NCBI GenBank assembly: GCA_003354025.1
Contig: PIVU01000007.1
Span: 1-49,400, forward strand
Reading direction: 5' to 3'
Length of the DNA: 49,400 nucleotides
Source: Nitrospirota bacterium
Lineage (GTDB): Bacteria; Nitrospirota; Thermodesulfovibrionia; UBA6902
Positions 36,451 through 46,900 of the stretch are shown here, piece after piece; within the stretch, counting starts at the first letter, position 1; each line of letters opens with the position of its first letter. Both the position numbers and the translations under genes were made by a program. The notes under the pieces were generated by a model. The model was given only the letters and a program-made list of their open reading frames with translations. It was not told the origin of the DNA and searched no databases.

Positions 36451-36487
36451 TCAGCAGGCGTGAAGAGTAATTCTTCATGCCTGCTGA
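36451..36487. terminator. Strong hairpin after the second rhodanese gene
   Basis: TCAGCAGGCGTGAAGA and TCTTCATGCCTGCTGA form a 16-bp stem with one G-T pair and a 5-base loop, 42 bases after the stop codon. Only ATTTGTG follows. It marks the end of the sulfur/cytochrome gene group. Confidence 0.65.
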
Positions 36488-36658
36488 ATTTGTGAAATGT
36501 GTAGTTTCCTCGGAAGCATAATATCTTGCCAGAAGATTACCTGAAACAATAATAAGTAATTTGAATTGACTATGAAAACATATAATGTTATATAATTAAT
36601 ATATTTCCTTAGGCTTTAATTTAACATCTGATTAAGCGTTCAGATATGAGGTGAGTCA

Positions 36659-36893
36659 ATGAAGACAGCCTGTAGAAGAAAGGCCATAGCATACTTATTC
36701 CCTCTCATCATTAAATTGCGTAGCTGTGAAAGTCAGAAAAGAAGAAAATCTCCATCTACATCAAAAATAATCATCGCCTGTATCTTATGAAATAACGACG
36801 GATATTGCTGTTTTTTTTGCATATGCAGAGGAGAAGATCAGCAAAGTTAACGTTGCAGCACTTAATCCAATTGGAGGACGTTCTAATGCATAG
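36659..36893 (+). pseudogene. Frameshifted N-terminal remnant, possibly an RND efflux adaptor
   Basis: ATG at 36659 with GAGGTGA upstream opens MKTACRRKAIAYLFPLII and a lipobox-like LRSC, then KSPSTSKIIIACIL and a stop. A one-step frameshift joins it to SYEITTDIAVFFAYAEEKIS in the next frame, which runs to TAG at 36893 and overlaps the following gene's start. Lipoprotein leader plus K-x-I-x-A-x-V-x-x-Y-E-I-x-P-x-D-I-x-V-x-F resembles the N-terminus of RND membrane-fusion proteins. No channel genes follow. The spacer 36410-36658 otherwise shows only the terminator. Confidence 0.4.
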
Positions 36894-37755
36894 AGCAAAT
36901 GTATTATTAGTCATGTGTATGATTGCTTCTTTGATTGTTGCTCATGCAGCATTTGCCACAGATGGTAAGGAGCCGAGAAATGAGTTGTTAATGGGTGTAG
37001 CACCAATCATGAGTCCCGAAGCGCTTTTTAAGCGTTTGTCACCTTTGAGAAATTATCTGAGCAGTGAGATGAAACAAGAGGTGGTTATTGAGCTAAACAG
37101 AAATGTCGATCAGCTAATCGAAAGAACGGATGCCGGACATTACGACATGGTATTTACAGGCCCAAATTTTGCGATACGTGCTTTTGACAGCGGCTTGTAT
37201 GTACCCGGAGCGATTCCGGGGAATCTCACTTCAGCTGTCCTTATTGTTGTCTCATCAAGTCCTTTAAAATCTATTGAAGAGCTTAAGGGTAAAGTGATCG
37301 CAACTCCTCGAAAAAAAGGTGCTGTATCAATAATTGCACCGGTTTTTTTTCGTTCCAATGGATTTGGTCATAATGAGGTCCCCGAGTTTATAGATTACGC
37401 AAGCCACAATGCGGCATTCATGGCTGTACAAAACGGAGATGTTGATGCTGCGTTTATTGCGGAGTTTGGTTATCGTAACTTACTGTCAAAAAATGCTTCT
37501 GCTTCTATTAGAGTGATTGGTCGTACCAAACCCTTTCCGGGCATCAGCATGATTGTTTCCAGTCGCTTATCAGATGATGTGCGTGAAATGATAATTAACT
37601 CTATAGTTAATCTGGGCAAGAGTGAGAAAGGGAAAACTGTGCTAAGGAAGATTTCATTCCCGCCATTCAGGCGCAGCTCAATAAAGGAATTTGATGGTGT
37701 CCGGCATTACTTCAACAATAAACAATCCGAAAACAAGAATGGTAATAGTTTTTAA
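36886..37755 (+). CDS. PhnD-like periplasmic binding protein
   Basis: 289 residues from the ATG at 36886, with GGAGG upstream and a signal peptide (VLLVMCMIASLIVAHAAFA). The longer reading from 36805 is rejected. It belongs to the phosphate/phosphite/phosphonate-binding PhnD-like class (LLMGVAPIMSPEALFKRLSPL at the start, YDMVFTGPNFAIRAFDSG, and the hinge with LKGKVIATPRKKGAVS). There are no ABC permease genes. Instead it is 18 bases before a hybrid sensor kinase, so it probably works as the ligand-binding partner of that kinase. The ligand is unknown. Confidence 0.85.
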   Translation: MHRANVLLVMCMIASLIVAHAAFATDGKEPRNELLMGVAPIMSPEALFKRLSPLRNYLSSEMKQEVVIELNRNVDQLIERTDAGHYDMVFTGPNFAIRAFDSGLYVPGAIPGNLTSAVLIVVSSSPLKSIEELKGKVIATPRKKGAVSIIAPVFFRSNGFGHNEVPEFIDYASHNAAFMAVQNGDVDAAFIAEFGYRNLLSKNASASIRVIGRTKPFPGISMIVSSRLSDDVREMIINSIVNLGKSEKGKTVLRKISFPPFRRSSIKEFDGVRHYFNNKQSENKNGNSF

Positions 37756-37773
37756 AATTAGAAAGAATAGAAG

Positions 37774-40398
37774 ATGAAACTATCATCACGCATGGTTGTT
37801 ACCACTGTAGTCATTCAGATATCAATGCTGGCAATCCTGGTTTGGAACAGCGGGCGGATCATTAAAGAAAGCCACATTGAGCAGCTTGAACGCACCTATG
37901 CTGAAGGGCTGGAGTATCTGTCTAAAACGGTTTCCATCGGTTTACTCTTTGCCGACAGAGCCATGCTTGCAGAGAGTCTCTCTCATATGGAATCGAGAGA
38001 GGATTTTAGCTACGCAATTATTTATGGTCGGAAAAATCAAATAATGGCTTCATCAGGTGATGTCCCGGAAAATATTTCTCAAGTTGACGCTAATATCGCA
38101 TATATGGACGCAATTGATATTGGCATATACCACCTCTCTTCTGATATCAGCAAGAGTGGTCAGTTTCTGGGTAATCTGCAAGTCGGTTTTAAGACAGACC
38201 AGGTTAAACGGTTAACGCTTGGCTCCCAGAAACAGAATATTGTTATTGCCGCTATCACCTTCTTTCTTACTCTAATAGCTTCAATCTTGCTGGGTAGATA
38301 TATAACTTTAAATTTACGATTGCTGGAGCAGGGTGCCAAACATTTTAGCGAGGGTGACTTCGATTACCGCATCAAACAGATAAACGATGTTGTTATTGAT
38401 GATGTGGCCAGTGCGTTTAATACACTGGCTTCAAATCTTCATACAACAATTGGAGAATTAAATAAAAGGAACAGAGCACTGCAGGAAAGCGAACAAGACC
38501 TGGCAATTACATTGAACAGTATCGGTGATGCTGTCATCACGACTGGTGCTGATGGCCATGTCACCCGCATGAACCCGGTAGCCGAAAGGCTCACCGGATG
38601 GACTCTGCAGGAAGCCCGGGGGCAAGCACTAAAATCTATCTTTCCTATCATTGATGCATCGACCCGCAAGCCAATTGAAAATCCTGTTGAAGTAGTCATG
38701 GCTACCGGTCAAATTGTCTATCTCAGCAACCACACAACACTGATTGCCAGGGACGGGACTGAGTACCAGATTGCCGATAGTGCCGCGCCGATTCGTAATG
38801 GTGCTGACACTATTCTGGGCATGGTGCTGGTCTTTAATGATGTCACAGATCAATATAAACTACGTGAGACCGCTGCCAAAAGCAAACGTGACCTGCAAGC
38901 CATTATGGATCACTCACCCGCGGTTATATACGTTAAAGATACTAATGGTCGTTTTACTTTTGTCAATCAGAAATTCGAAAAGTTGTTCCATGTAAAGCGT
39001 GAGGACATTTCAGGAAAAACTGACCATGATATTTTCCCCAAAGAAAATGCTGACGAGTTTCAGCAAAATGATAAAGCTGTGCTTGCAGCAGGGCATGCTC
39101 TGAAATCAGAAGAAGTTGCCTCACATGATGACGGCTATCATACCTATGTTTCGATCAAGTTTCCTTTATTTGATGATGCGGACAAGGTTTATGCTGTATG
39201 CGGAATCTCTACTGACATAACAGAACGTAAGCAACAGGAAGAACAACTCCGACGTAGTCAGAAAATGGAGGCCATCGGACAGCTTTCAGGGGGCATAGCC
39301 CATGACTTCAACAATCAGCTTGGCATCATCATCGGCTATCTGGATTTCCTGAAACAGCATATTTCAGAGGAAGATGAAGCGAGCCAATGGGTACAAATCT
39401 CCATAAGAGCGACCCTTCGGTGCATGGATCTGACCCGTCAACTACTAGCCTTTTCACGTCGCCAGACTAAGGAAAAAATTATTCTAAATCTCAATACTAC
39501 ATTCAATGAACTGGAGACCATGATTTCACGTTCCGTTACCCCTGAGGTGGAAGTGTTATATTTTCTGGCTGATGACCTGTGGCTGACCGAGACAGACCCC
39601 GGCGAATTCCAGGACTCTATCCTGAATTTGGTGATCAATGCACGAGATGCCATGCCCGATGGCGGCAAACTGCTGATTGAGACTACAAATAAATATCTGG
39701 ATGCTGACTATGCCGAGTTCAATCCAGGGGTCGAGGCAGGCGATTATGTGCAGCTGATGTTGAGCGATACCGGTGTGGGCATGGATAAAGAAATCATGGA
39801 GCATATCTTTGAACCCTTTTTTACAACTAAGCCTGAGGGCAAGGGAACCGGCTTAGGAATGGCCATGGTCTACGGTTTTGCAAAGCGTTACAACGGTTAC
39901 ATCAAAGTGTACTCGGAACCCGGTGTGGGCACTTCAATCCGACTGTATCTGCCACGTTCATCGGCTGGCGAAGCAGCCGTCAACGATAATGATAGCCAGA
40001 AAACCCAATTACCCACCGGCAGCGAATCCATCCTTATCGTTGATGATGAAGTCGATCTGCTGCAAATAGCAGATCGGTATCTGTCAGAGCTGGGTTACAC
40101 CACTTTCCAGGCCGAGAATGCCGCGCAGTCCCTGGAAATACTGGAAAAAGAAGAGAGGATCGATTTGATATTCAGTGATGTGGTAATGCCCGGAGGGATG
40201 AATGGTTATGAACTGGCTCAACAGGCAACACTAAAAAGACCCAACCTTAAGGTACTGCTGACTTCTGGTTTCACTTTGAAAACCATTGCCCATAATGGCC
40301 TGGCCCGGTTTTCCTCCAATATTCTCAGCAAACCCTACCGCAAGGCTGATTTGGCGCAGCGAGTACGGATGGTCCTTGATGAGGAGTCAGTGCCATGA
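37774..40398 (+). CDS. Hybrid sensor histidine kinase (HAMP-PAS-PAS-HisKA-HATPase-REC)
   Basis: 874 residues. Two transmembrane helices (about 8-25 and 155-175) enclose a periplasmic sensor region of about 130 residues. HAMP (about 175-228), PAS (about 240-362) and a second PAS (about 370-485, DHSPAVIYVKDTNGRF) follow. The kinase core has His510 (GGIAHDFNNQLG), an N box (LNLVINARDAMPDGG) and G boxes (DTGVGMD, GKGTGLGM). The receiver domain at the end has FSDVVMPGGMNG. Its last four bases overlap the next gene (ATGA), so the two are translationally coupled. Together with the PhnD-like protein it forms a ligand-to-c-di-GMP signalling unit. Confidence 0.92.
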   Translation: MKLSSRMVVTTVVIQISMLAILVWNSGRIIKESHIEQLERTYAEGLEYLSKTVSIGLLFADRAMLAESLSHMESREDFSYAIIYGRKNQIMASSGDVPENISQVDANIAYMDAIDIGIYHLSSDISKSGQFLGNLQVGFKTDQVKRLTLGSQKQNIVIAAITFFLTLIASILLGRYITLNLRLLEQGAKHFSEGDFDYRIKQINDVVIDDVASAFNTLASNLHTTIGELNKRNRALQESEQDLAITLNSIGDAVITTGADGHVTRMNPVAERLTGWTLQEARGQALKSIFPIIDASTRKPIENPVEVVMATGQIVYLSNHTTLIARDGTEYQIADSAAPIRNGADTILGMVLVFNDVTDQYKLRETAAKSKRDLQAIMDHSPAVIYVKDTNGRFTFVNQKFEKLFHVKREDISGKTDHDIFPKENADEFQQNDKAVLAAGHALKSEEVASHDDGYHTYVSIKFPLFDDADKVYAVCGISTDITERKQQEEQLRRSQKMEAIGQLSGGIAHDFNNQLGIIIGYLDFLKQHISEEDEASQWVQISIRATLRCMDLTRQLLAFSRRQTKEKIILNLNTTFNELETMISRSVTPEVEVLYFLADDLWLTETDPGEFQDSILNLVINARDAMPDGGKLLIETTNKYLDADYAEFNPGVEAGDYVQLMLSDTGVGMDKEIMEHIFEPFFTTKPEGKGTGLGMAMVYGFAKRYNGYIKVYSEPGVGTSIRLYLPRSSAGEAAVNDNDSQKTQLPTGSESILIVDDEVDLLQIADRYLSELGYTTFQAENAAQSLEILEKEERIDLIFSDVVMPGGMNGYELAQQATLKRPNLKVLLTSGFTLKTIAHNGLARFSSNILSKPYRKADLAQRVRMVLDEESVP

Positions 40399-41564
40399 AC
40401 TATTCAAGACTGGTAGTTATAGATGACGAAGCTGATCTGGCGGGCTTTGTCTGTGATGTGGCTGAACAGGCAGGTTTTGATGTTGAGCAATTTCATAGTG
40501 CCAGACTATTCATGGATCAATATAAAAGGAGAGCGGACGTTATAGTCCTTGATCTCATGATGCCGGGGGTGGACGGAATTGAAGTAATTCGATTCCTTGC
40601 AGGGATCGACTGCGATGCTCTACTTATTCTGATCAGCGGATTTGACTCAGGAGTTCTCCATTCAGCACAGAAACTGGCTTCAGAACAGGGGCTCAATGTT
40701 GCTGGCAGTTTGAGCAAACCCTTCCGCCATGATGCACTGTATCAATTATTGAGAGGACTATCCGTCACACCAAACAATCTTCCCTGCCATATCAATATCG
40801 AAACTCCTTCTGTGGATGAACTAATCAAAGCCATGTCAAATGATGAGCTGGTTGTTTACTACCAGCCAAAAGTCGGGCTAAATGGTAACAATGTGACAGC
40901 CGTTGAAGCACTGGTTCGTTGGAATCACCCCAATTATGGATTGATCTGCCCCGCTTTTTTTATCTCTACGGCTGAACAACATGGCCTGATTGATGAGTTA
41001 ACATGGATTGTGTTGGAACATGCCATGGCACAATGTCGGTCATGGCATGATCAGGGGTTGGAAATGAGGGTTGCGGTGAATATGTCTGCGAACACTCTGA
41101 AGGAACTGAATTTGCCTGAACAAATGGGTCATCTGGTTCAGAAATACAATCAAGATTCTTCTCAATTAATCCTGGAAGTCACCGAAACAGCCCTGATGCA
41201 GGAGTTAACTAAATCACTGGATATTTTGACCCGGCTGCGCATGAAAGGTTTTCATCTTTCCATTGACGATTTCGGCACCGGCTATTCCTCACTGCTACAG
41301 CTTCACAGGGTACCCTTTTCGGAGATTAAAATTGATCGATCATTTGTTTCGGCAATGGAAAGTGATCCTGAGGCCACTGCAATTGTCGAGACCATTATCA
41401 TGCTTGGTCACAAACTTAAAATGAAAATTGTGGCTGAAGGAGTGGAAACAGAAACATGTCGCGAGAGTCTAACAAACATGGCATGTGACCAGGCACAAGG
41501 CTATCTCTTTGCCAAACCCATGCCAGGAAATGAAATCTTTTCATGGTTTTCACAGTATAGCTAA
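40395..41564 (+). CDS. Response regulator with EAL c-di-GMP phosphodiesterase domain
   Basis: 389 residues. Receiver domain (1-125) with the acidic pair DDE (10-12), Asp53 as phosphoacceptor (VLDLMMPG) and Lys108 (SKPF). The EAL domain (about 140-385) has all catalytic motifs: EALVRWNHP (171-179), the ILEVTETAL segment, IDDFGTGYSSL and IVAEGVETE. It should hydrolyse c-di-GMP when phosphorylated by the kinase encoded just upstream. The 4-base overlap confirms coupling. This gene and the two before it differ in style from the neighbouring cytochrome genes and may be an acquired cassette. Confidence 0.93.
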   Translation: MNYSRLVVIDDEADLAGFVCDVAEQAGFDVEQFHSARLFMDQYKRRADVIVLDLMMPGVDGIEVIRFLAGIDCDALLILISGFDSGVLHSAQKLASEQGLNVAGSLSKPFRHDALYQLLRGLSVTPNNLPCHINIETPSVDELIKAMSNDELVVYYQPKVGLNGNNVTAVEALVRWNHPNYGLICPAFFISTAEQHGLIDELTWIVLEHAMAQCRSWHDQGLEMRVAVNMSANTLKELNLPEQMGHLVQKYNQDSSQLILEVTETALMQELTKSLDILTRLRMKGFHLSIDDFGTGYSSLLQLHRVPFSEIKIDRSFVSAMESDPEATAIVETIIMLGHKLKMKIVAEGVETETCRESLTNMACDQAQGYLFAKPMPGNEIFSWFSQYS

Positions 41565-41715
41565 CTGCCTCGACAACTGAGAGTTTTCTGATAAAATCAT
41601 ATTATTCTCACTGAAAAGAATATTTAGTTGATTTAGTACAAGCCGAGGGAGCTCAAAACCTTAATTATTTAATGGGAATATGCTGAAGGCAGGTCTGGCC
41701 CGGAAGTCGGTCAGT

Positions 41716-43404
41716 TTACCCGAGTAATGATGAATCAGCAGTTTTAGAAAGCGATTCTTCCTCATTCGCCGGGACTCCATCATTATTCTCAGTCTTAAAG
41801 TAGGCAACCTGGTCTATGACCTTTTGTGCAAGTGAAGAGAGACTTGATGCAGACGTTTCTACTTCCTCTGCCAGAACGCAGTGTTCATTAATAATCCCCG
41901 CTATATGTTCCATCGCATGGCTGACTTCATCCGCTGAAGAAGACTGTTCCGCAGTAGCAGCGGCGACTCTTTGCACAATATCCATGACCCTGTCCGAGCT
42001 TTCTACTATCTTTTGCAGCGCCTCCCCTGCCTTTTCCGCCTTGGCCACTGATTCCTCTGCCAGTGCCGAACCCTTCTCCATTATGGACATTGATGCCCTG
42101 CTGCCTTTCTGGATTACAGTTATCTTTGAAGCTATTTCATCAGTCGCTTTTGCGGTCCTCTCTGCGAGTTTTCTAACTTCATCTGCAACCACGGCAAATC
42201 CCCTGCCGTGTTCACCTGAGCGAGCGGCCTCTATAGCCGCATTCAGTGCGAGCAGGTTTGTCTGGTCCGAGATATCCTGTATGACCGAGACTATTTCATA
42301 TATCTCCTCCAAGTCCCTTCCTAGTCCGTCGATCGTACCGGATGCTTCACTTACGCTTCCGGCAAGCTTGCTTATAATATCCACCGCCTCACTCACGGTT
42401 TCTTTCCCGGATTTGGCTGCTTCAAAGGATTCCTTTGTCACCTCAGACGCTTCATGAGTATTGTTGGCCACGTCCAGAATAGTCTGTGACATCTCGTTCG
42501 ATGACTCGGCAACCTGATCACCTTTGGCACGCTGGTTCTCTGCTCCTTCGAGAAGTTTTCGTGAAAGGCCTGAAAGCCCCTCTGTATCGCCGGTCATTTG
42601 TCCGACCGACACAACGATTTTCTGGAAAGCCTCTCTCAGGTTTTCAATCATTCTGTTCAACCGCCTTGCCAAACGTCCCATTTCATCTTCTGATTTAATA
42701 TGAATTGTGCGTGTAAGATCTCCGCCGGAAACATGCTCCGCTTCATCAACGATAATATTTATGGGCTTTTTTATAGAGTTCACCGTTGCCAGGGCAAGGG
42801 CGGTAAACAACCCTATTCCGACTGTTGCGATAATCGCAATAAGCCTGTTCATCTTTAACGCCATAGTTTGGCTTTTCTCATAACGCGCTTTTACGGTTTC
42901 TTTCAGAATCTCCGCGACCTGATCTATGGTCTTCATTACCAGCGGTTTATAGTCAAGCCACTCATCGTAGACATCTTCTACCTCATCCGGTTTTCCGTTT
43001 TGATAAACGTTGAGGAGACTACCTGCAATATTTTCTTTAAATCCCATATACCCTTTATCATATGTGTCCATCGCCTTTCCGGCTTCATCTGAAAGCTCAT
43101 AATTTCTCAATGCATCTTTTATGCTGCTCCATGCAGATTCTATATCTTTCAGTGACTGTTTAAGATGCACTTCGCCGGTAACAGGGTCCACAAGATCAGA
43201 CTGCACCGCTGCCATCCTGAACTCGATCTCTCTATAAATGGATTGTATATTTCTCATATTGTCCAGGGGGGTCATGTTTTCATTGTAAATACTTGATAGT
43301 GTTTCCGTACTTTTCTTGCCCACTATAACCGCCCATGCGGCAAATGTGATTGATATTGCAATCCCAATAATAATGACAATCAAAATCTTGTGAGTTATTT
43401 TCAT
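41716..43404 (-). CDS. Methyl-accepting chemotaxis protein
   Basis: 562 residues from the ATG at 43404 with AGGAAAG before it; a GTG at 43419 is less likely. Two transmembrane helices (about 4-26 and 180-202) enclose a four-helix-bundle ligand domain ([21 protein letters not shown], 4HB_MCP type). HAMP (about 203-258) and the methyl-accepting coiled coil follow. The signalling tip reads [20 protein letters not shown] then [20 protein letters not shown], strongly conserved. No CheR-docking pentapeptide is seen at the C-terminus. It implies a motile or taxis-capable cell. No chemotaxis operon is in the window. Confidence 0.95.
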   Translation of the reverse strand: MKITHKILIVIIIGIAISITFAAWAVIVGKKSTETLSSIYNENMTPLDNMRNIQSIYREIEFRMAAVQSDLVDPVTGEVHLKQSLKDIESAWSSIKDALRNYELSDEAGKAMDTYDKGYMGFKENIAGSLLNVYQNGKPDEVEDVYDEWLDYKPLVMKTIDQVAEILKETVKARYEKSQTMALKMNRLIAIIATVGIGLFTALALATVNSIKKPINIIVDEAEHVSGGDLTRTIHIKSEDEMGRLARRLNRMIENLREAFQKIVVSVGQMTGDTEGLSGLSRKLLEGAENQRAKGDQVAESSNEMSQTILDVANNTHEASEVTKESFEAAKSGKETVSEAVDIISKLAGSVSEASGTIDGLGRDLEEIYEIVSVIQDISDQTNLLALNAAIEAARSGEHGRGFAVVADEVRKLAERTAKATDEIASKITVIQKGSRASMSIMEKGSALAEESVAKAEKAGEALQKIVESSDRVMDIVQRVAAATAEQSSSADEVSHAMEHIAGIINEHCVLAEEVETSASSLSSLAQKVIDQVAYFKTENNDGVPANEEESLSKTADSSLLG

Positions 43405-43920
43405 TTTCTTTCCTATCACTGGATATGTCCTCCCAAATAATCCATCTTATCCACTGAGGCATCACAAATCTAAATTATTCAGAAACATGATCCCCGCCCA
43501 TGTCAAAATGCTTCTCTTTCATTAACCGCAAGTGTATATACTTATTAAGTATCGGAATACGGGCAACAAACCTTTACAAGGCACATCAAGATCTTTCCTT
43601 GTTTTTGCACTCATTTTACTGAAATCAACATTCAAACTCTTTTTATAGCAGGGGAACTAAAACATCGGATCATCAACTCCGGAATAATCAACTATCGGCT
43701 TCCAGCTGAACCAGTCGATCTTGCCTCTGAATATTCCATTATTGGCAGCGCCCTGAACATCCGTATGACAGCAATTATCGCCAATGAAGAGATACCTGTC
43801 CAGAGTTTTCATCTCAATATACTGCCCTGCCGGGCGCCAAGAAAAGCCCCGACGGAATAAAACGCCAGGGCTTAAATCTTTGTGCTAATCTAATGTGTAT
43901 TTATAATATTCTTTAATTCA
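43405..43920. other. Spacer holding a decayed gene end
   Basis: No intact gene. The left part (43405-43656) shows nothing supported beyond the MCP promoter region; the right part holds the remnant at 43657-43884. Confidence 0.5.
43657..43884 (-). pseudogene. C-terminal remnant in frame with the preceding cytochrome gene
   Basis: Between TAG at 43885-43887 and TAG at 43657-43659 there is a 75-residue open frame on the minus strand: LSPGVLFRRGFSWRPAGQ, MKTLDRYLFIGDNCCHTDVQG, then KIDWFSWKPIVDYSGVDDPMF. It has the same frame as the 1593-residue cytochrome, from which it is separated by two TGA codons, ten codons and TAG. It is homologous to the remnant at 25017. It has a CC pair but no CxxCH. 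Either the tail of a once longer protein or the end of a lost neighbour. Confidence 0.6.
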
Positions 43921-46900
43921 TCAATACTGAATAGTTGCTAACGGCAAGGCGATCTCCCAGTATTTAACATCATCAAGCTCCCCTACATAAGTAGCGCTGT
44001 TTAGATCGTAATATCCGTTAGCGTTCCAATATACAGCGCCGTTGGAAGGAGAACCGCTTGCTGAAAAAAGCGGGCGGGCGCCTGCAGCAAAAAATGAGCT
44101 TACATGCCTGAAAATAGACCCGTCGCCAATCAGGTCTCCACCCCAAAGATGAGGGTCGGAAACCATGATATAATTACCGCTACCACCCATATCTGTTTCA
44201 GCTGCAAGCTGAGCGTCAATATAAATTCTGATATAGCGTCCGTCCCATGTCCCTACTACATGCTGCCACACGCCAGGCTGCAGAGCTACACCACCATATG
44301 TTGAAGCGCCGGAAGCTGATGTCTCTGTCTGGGCAAATGAGTGAGCTTGAGTGTTAGTCGGCAATATCGGGTTTGATGAAGTATCGCAGACAACCTGATC
44401 GGTAGGCATCAGCGTACTACCCTGAGTGTAGCCTGCCGGACTTACCGGATGGACATACTCCGGCCAACTGCCACCCCAGGCATCACATCTCATATCGTTA
44501 GGATCTCCTACCGCAACCCAGAACCGTAAGACATCATGTGTCGAGTCTTCAGCTGTGCAGTTGCCATTGAGGGGATCTCCGTCATCACTAAAACGCATTA
44601 TGCCAAGGGCCCAGTTCTTAATCCAGAATTGGGTAGTCAGAACATCTCTTCTCAGTTTATTGTTCAGGCCGAGTGCTTTACCTTCGTCGCAACCAAGGGC
44701 AGTCGGTTTTATCCATACAGAAAATGAGAAGTCACTGGTTTGTTGCATCTCCTGGACAATAACAGGGGCGCCTCCAGTACTATATGTTGCCGGCGGAAAG
44801 TTATCATCAGCGTTAATTGTATAGTTCAATTGAACTGCCCCTCTGTCGCTGACCCGATCCATGTTGACCACGTTATCACCTGCAGCCGTACCTGGTTTAG
44901 TACTTGCCGCCCACTGGACGTTCCGGGTAAGCACACCATGCATATCCTCTTGTGTACCCAAAGCGCCGCTGCTATTGGCAACAGTTCCGGAGCCTTCATT
45001 AAAATCCCAACGCAATATCAGATCATTAACAGACGCTTCCGATGGTAAAGCAAGAGTGACAGCAGCAGTCCCGGCGGGGTTACCATAAGAGTCGAAAATA
45101 GAGTTAGGAGCAGCAGCAACCGTGCATACTCCTACTTCTGATTGATCTACAATAGTGTCCAGTGTCAGAATAGCGAAACTCTCTCCAGTTGTGTGAGTAA
45201 CGGTCGATATAATCCTGCCGCCGCAATTCAAAACAAAGTCTCCTTCATATAGATTAAAACCACTGATCGAGTAGGCGCCTTCAGCAAAAGTTACATAAAT
45301 CTGATTACTGTCACTAATTATCCCGTTCAATTTCAGTTGAGCACCTCCATAGAGGACACTCTGAATATCAAATGGAGGCGGTCCGTTTATTGTTTCAGGC
45401 CATGGTCCGCCAGATACTGCCTGGGCCTCGATAATGCCGTTAGCAGCGTTATTATATCCTCCCGCATACCAGTTCCATACAGATGCCGGCTTCATTGCAA
45501 TTGTATCGGTAGACAGATCACTCTCTGTCATATCCTCGCTCATTGTAATCGTAGCTGTTGATGATCCGGATGTATGTACAACACTCTCAATTGTTCTGGG
45601 ATTATTGCCGTTTACATCAAACAGCCAGAAATCATCTTTATCCAGAAATCCTGTCAGATCAATATTCGACCACACGCCGCTCTCAAAGGTTACCGTAAGA
45701 ATATCGCTGCCAATATGACCTACAACTGAAATTATATCGGGAGTAAAATCAGGTCTTTCATAATTACTTTCATAACCGGCTGCCGTGAGATTCAACTGTG
45801 TACTGCCGCTTCTGCCGGAATGAATAATCCTGTGAATTGAATTTGTCTCATGACATGAAGCATTCCCGCAGCTCATGCCGGCATGCTGACCGCCGTAATA
45901 GTAGTGACATATATTGCAGAAGGAGTTCCAGTTGCTGCCGTCATTACAGTTCTCACCGTTGGGGTCCGTATCTCCGCCCGCACCACAGTCGCCGTAAGCA
46001 TTAACATTGAGCCTCTCCCTTATCATGGATCCACGATCTGCACCATGAGCTTCATGGCAGTCAGTACAGGACAGGACAAAGTTTATTCCTGCGTTCCTAC
46101 TGGCTGAATCATAGGGCCATCTCATAAAGTGTCCGCTGTGTCGTCCGCGTGTTACATAATTCATCCCGAACAGGACATCCGGATTTCCACTGGTGCCCCA
46201 GAAGCCCGCAGTACCTTCATCACTGATATAACTTGGATTATTGGCGGCCCCAAGCCCGTGCTTTGCACCGCACTCTATCCTCTGGTCAGGCGGATCAACT
46301 CCATTATCCGTACATGATATACCCTGTCCCCAGTTTATTGGCGGACTGGCATCACTCACCCTGCTTGAATGGCAATCAAGACAGAAGGATGTATAGTCCG
46401 GAAGCACGTCTCCGCTAAACTCGGCCCCAAGCCCTCCTCCGTCTTTAGGCGGCTGATATACCGCAGACCTGTCAGAAGGAATACCTGTGGCACCCAGCTG
46501 ATAGCCCTGTGCCGTTTTCAAATAGAACCCACCGCTGCCTGATCCAAGTGCTGCAAAGTCATTCATCTTCTCGCCTGCTTCATTTCCCCATACATTGAGA
46601 TTATCAGTAAATCTGGTTACAGGACTTTTACCCTGCTCCGCATCCCAGTACTTTCCTGTAACAATATGCACGTTATGGCAGGAAATACACTCCAGTGTAT
46701 AATTACCGCTGCCCAGTGAAAAAGTTGTACCTAAGTTGTGTATCTCTGATTTACTGAAGGCTTCCTGAATATCATCTGCAGAAACATATCCGCCTGTCCG
46801 ATTGTTTGCCAGGGCATCGTTTTGAATACCGCCTGACATCGGGTCTTTGTGACATCTGTAACATAGCGTTTCCTGGTTGTCCAGCGTCATTGCCGGATGA

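Noticed and set aside
36805-36885. Longer N-terminus for the PhnD-like protein
   Set aside because: The extra 27 residues come from the out-of-frame pseudogene region; GGAGG and a signal peptide support the start at 36886.
43885-43923. TGA, TGA and TAG after the giant cytochrome as programmed readthrough
   Set aside because: Two adjacent TGA codons plus a TAG, no hairpin of SECIS type, and a natural LamG-like end before them. Gene decay is simpler.
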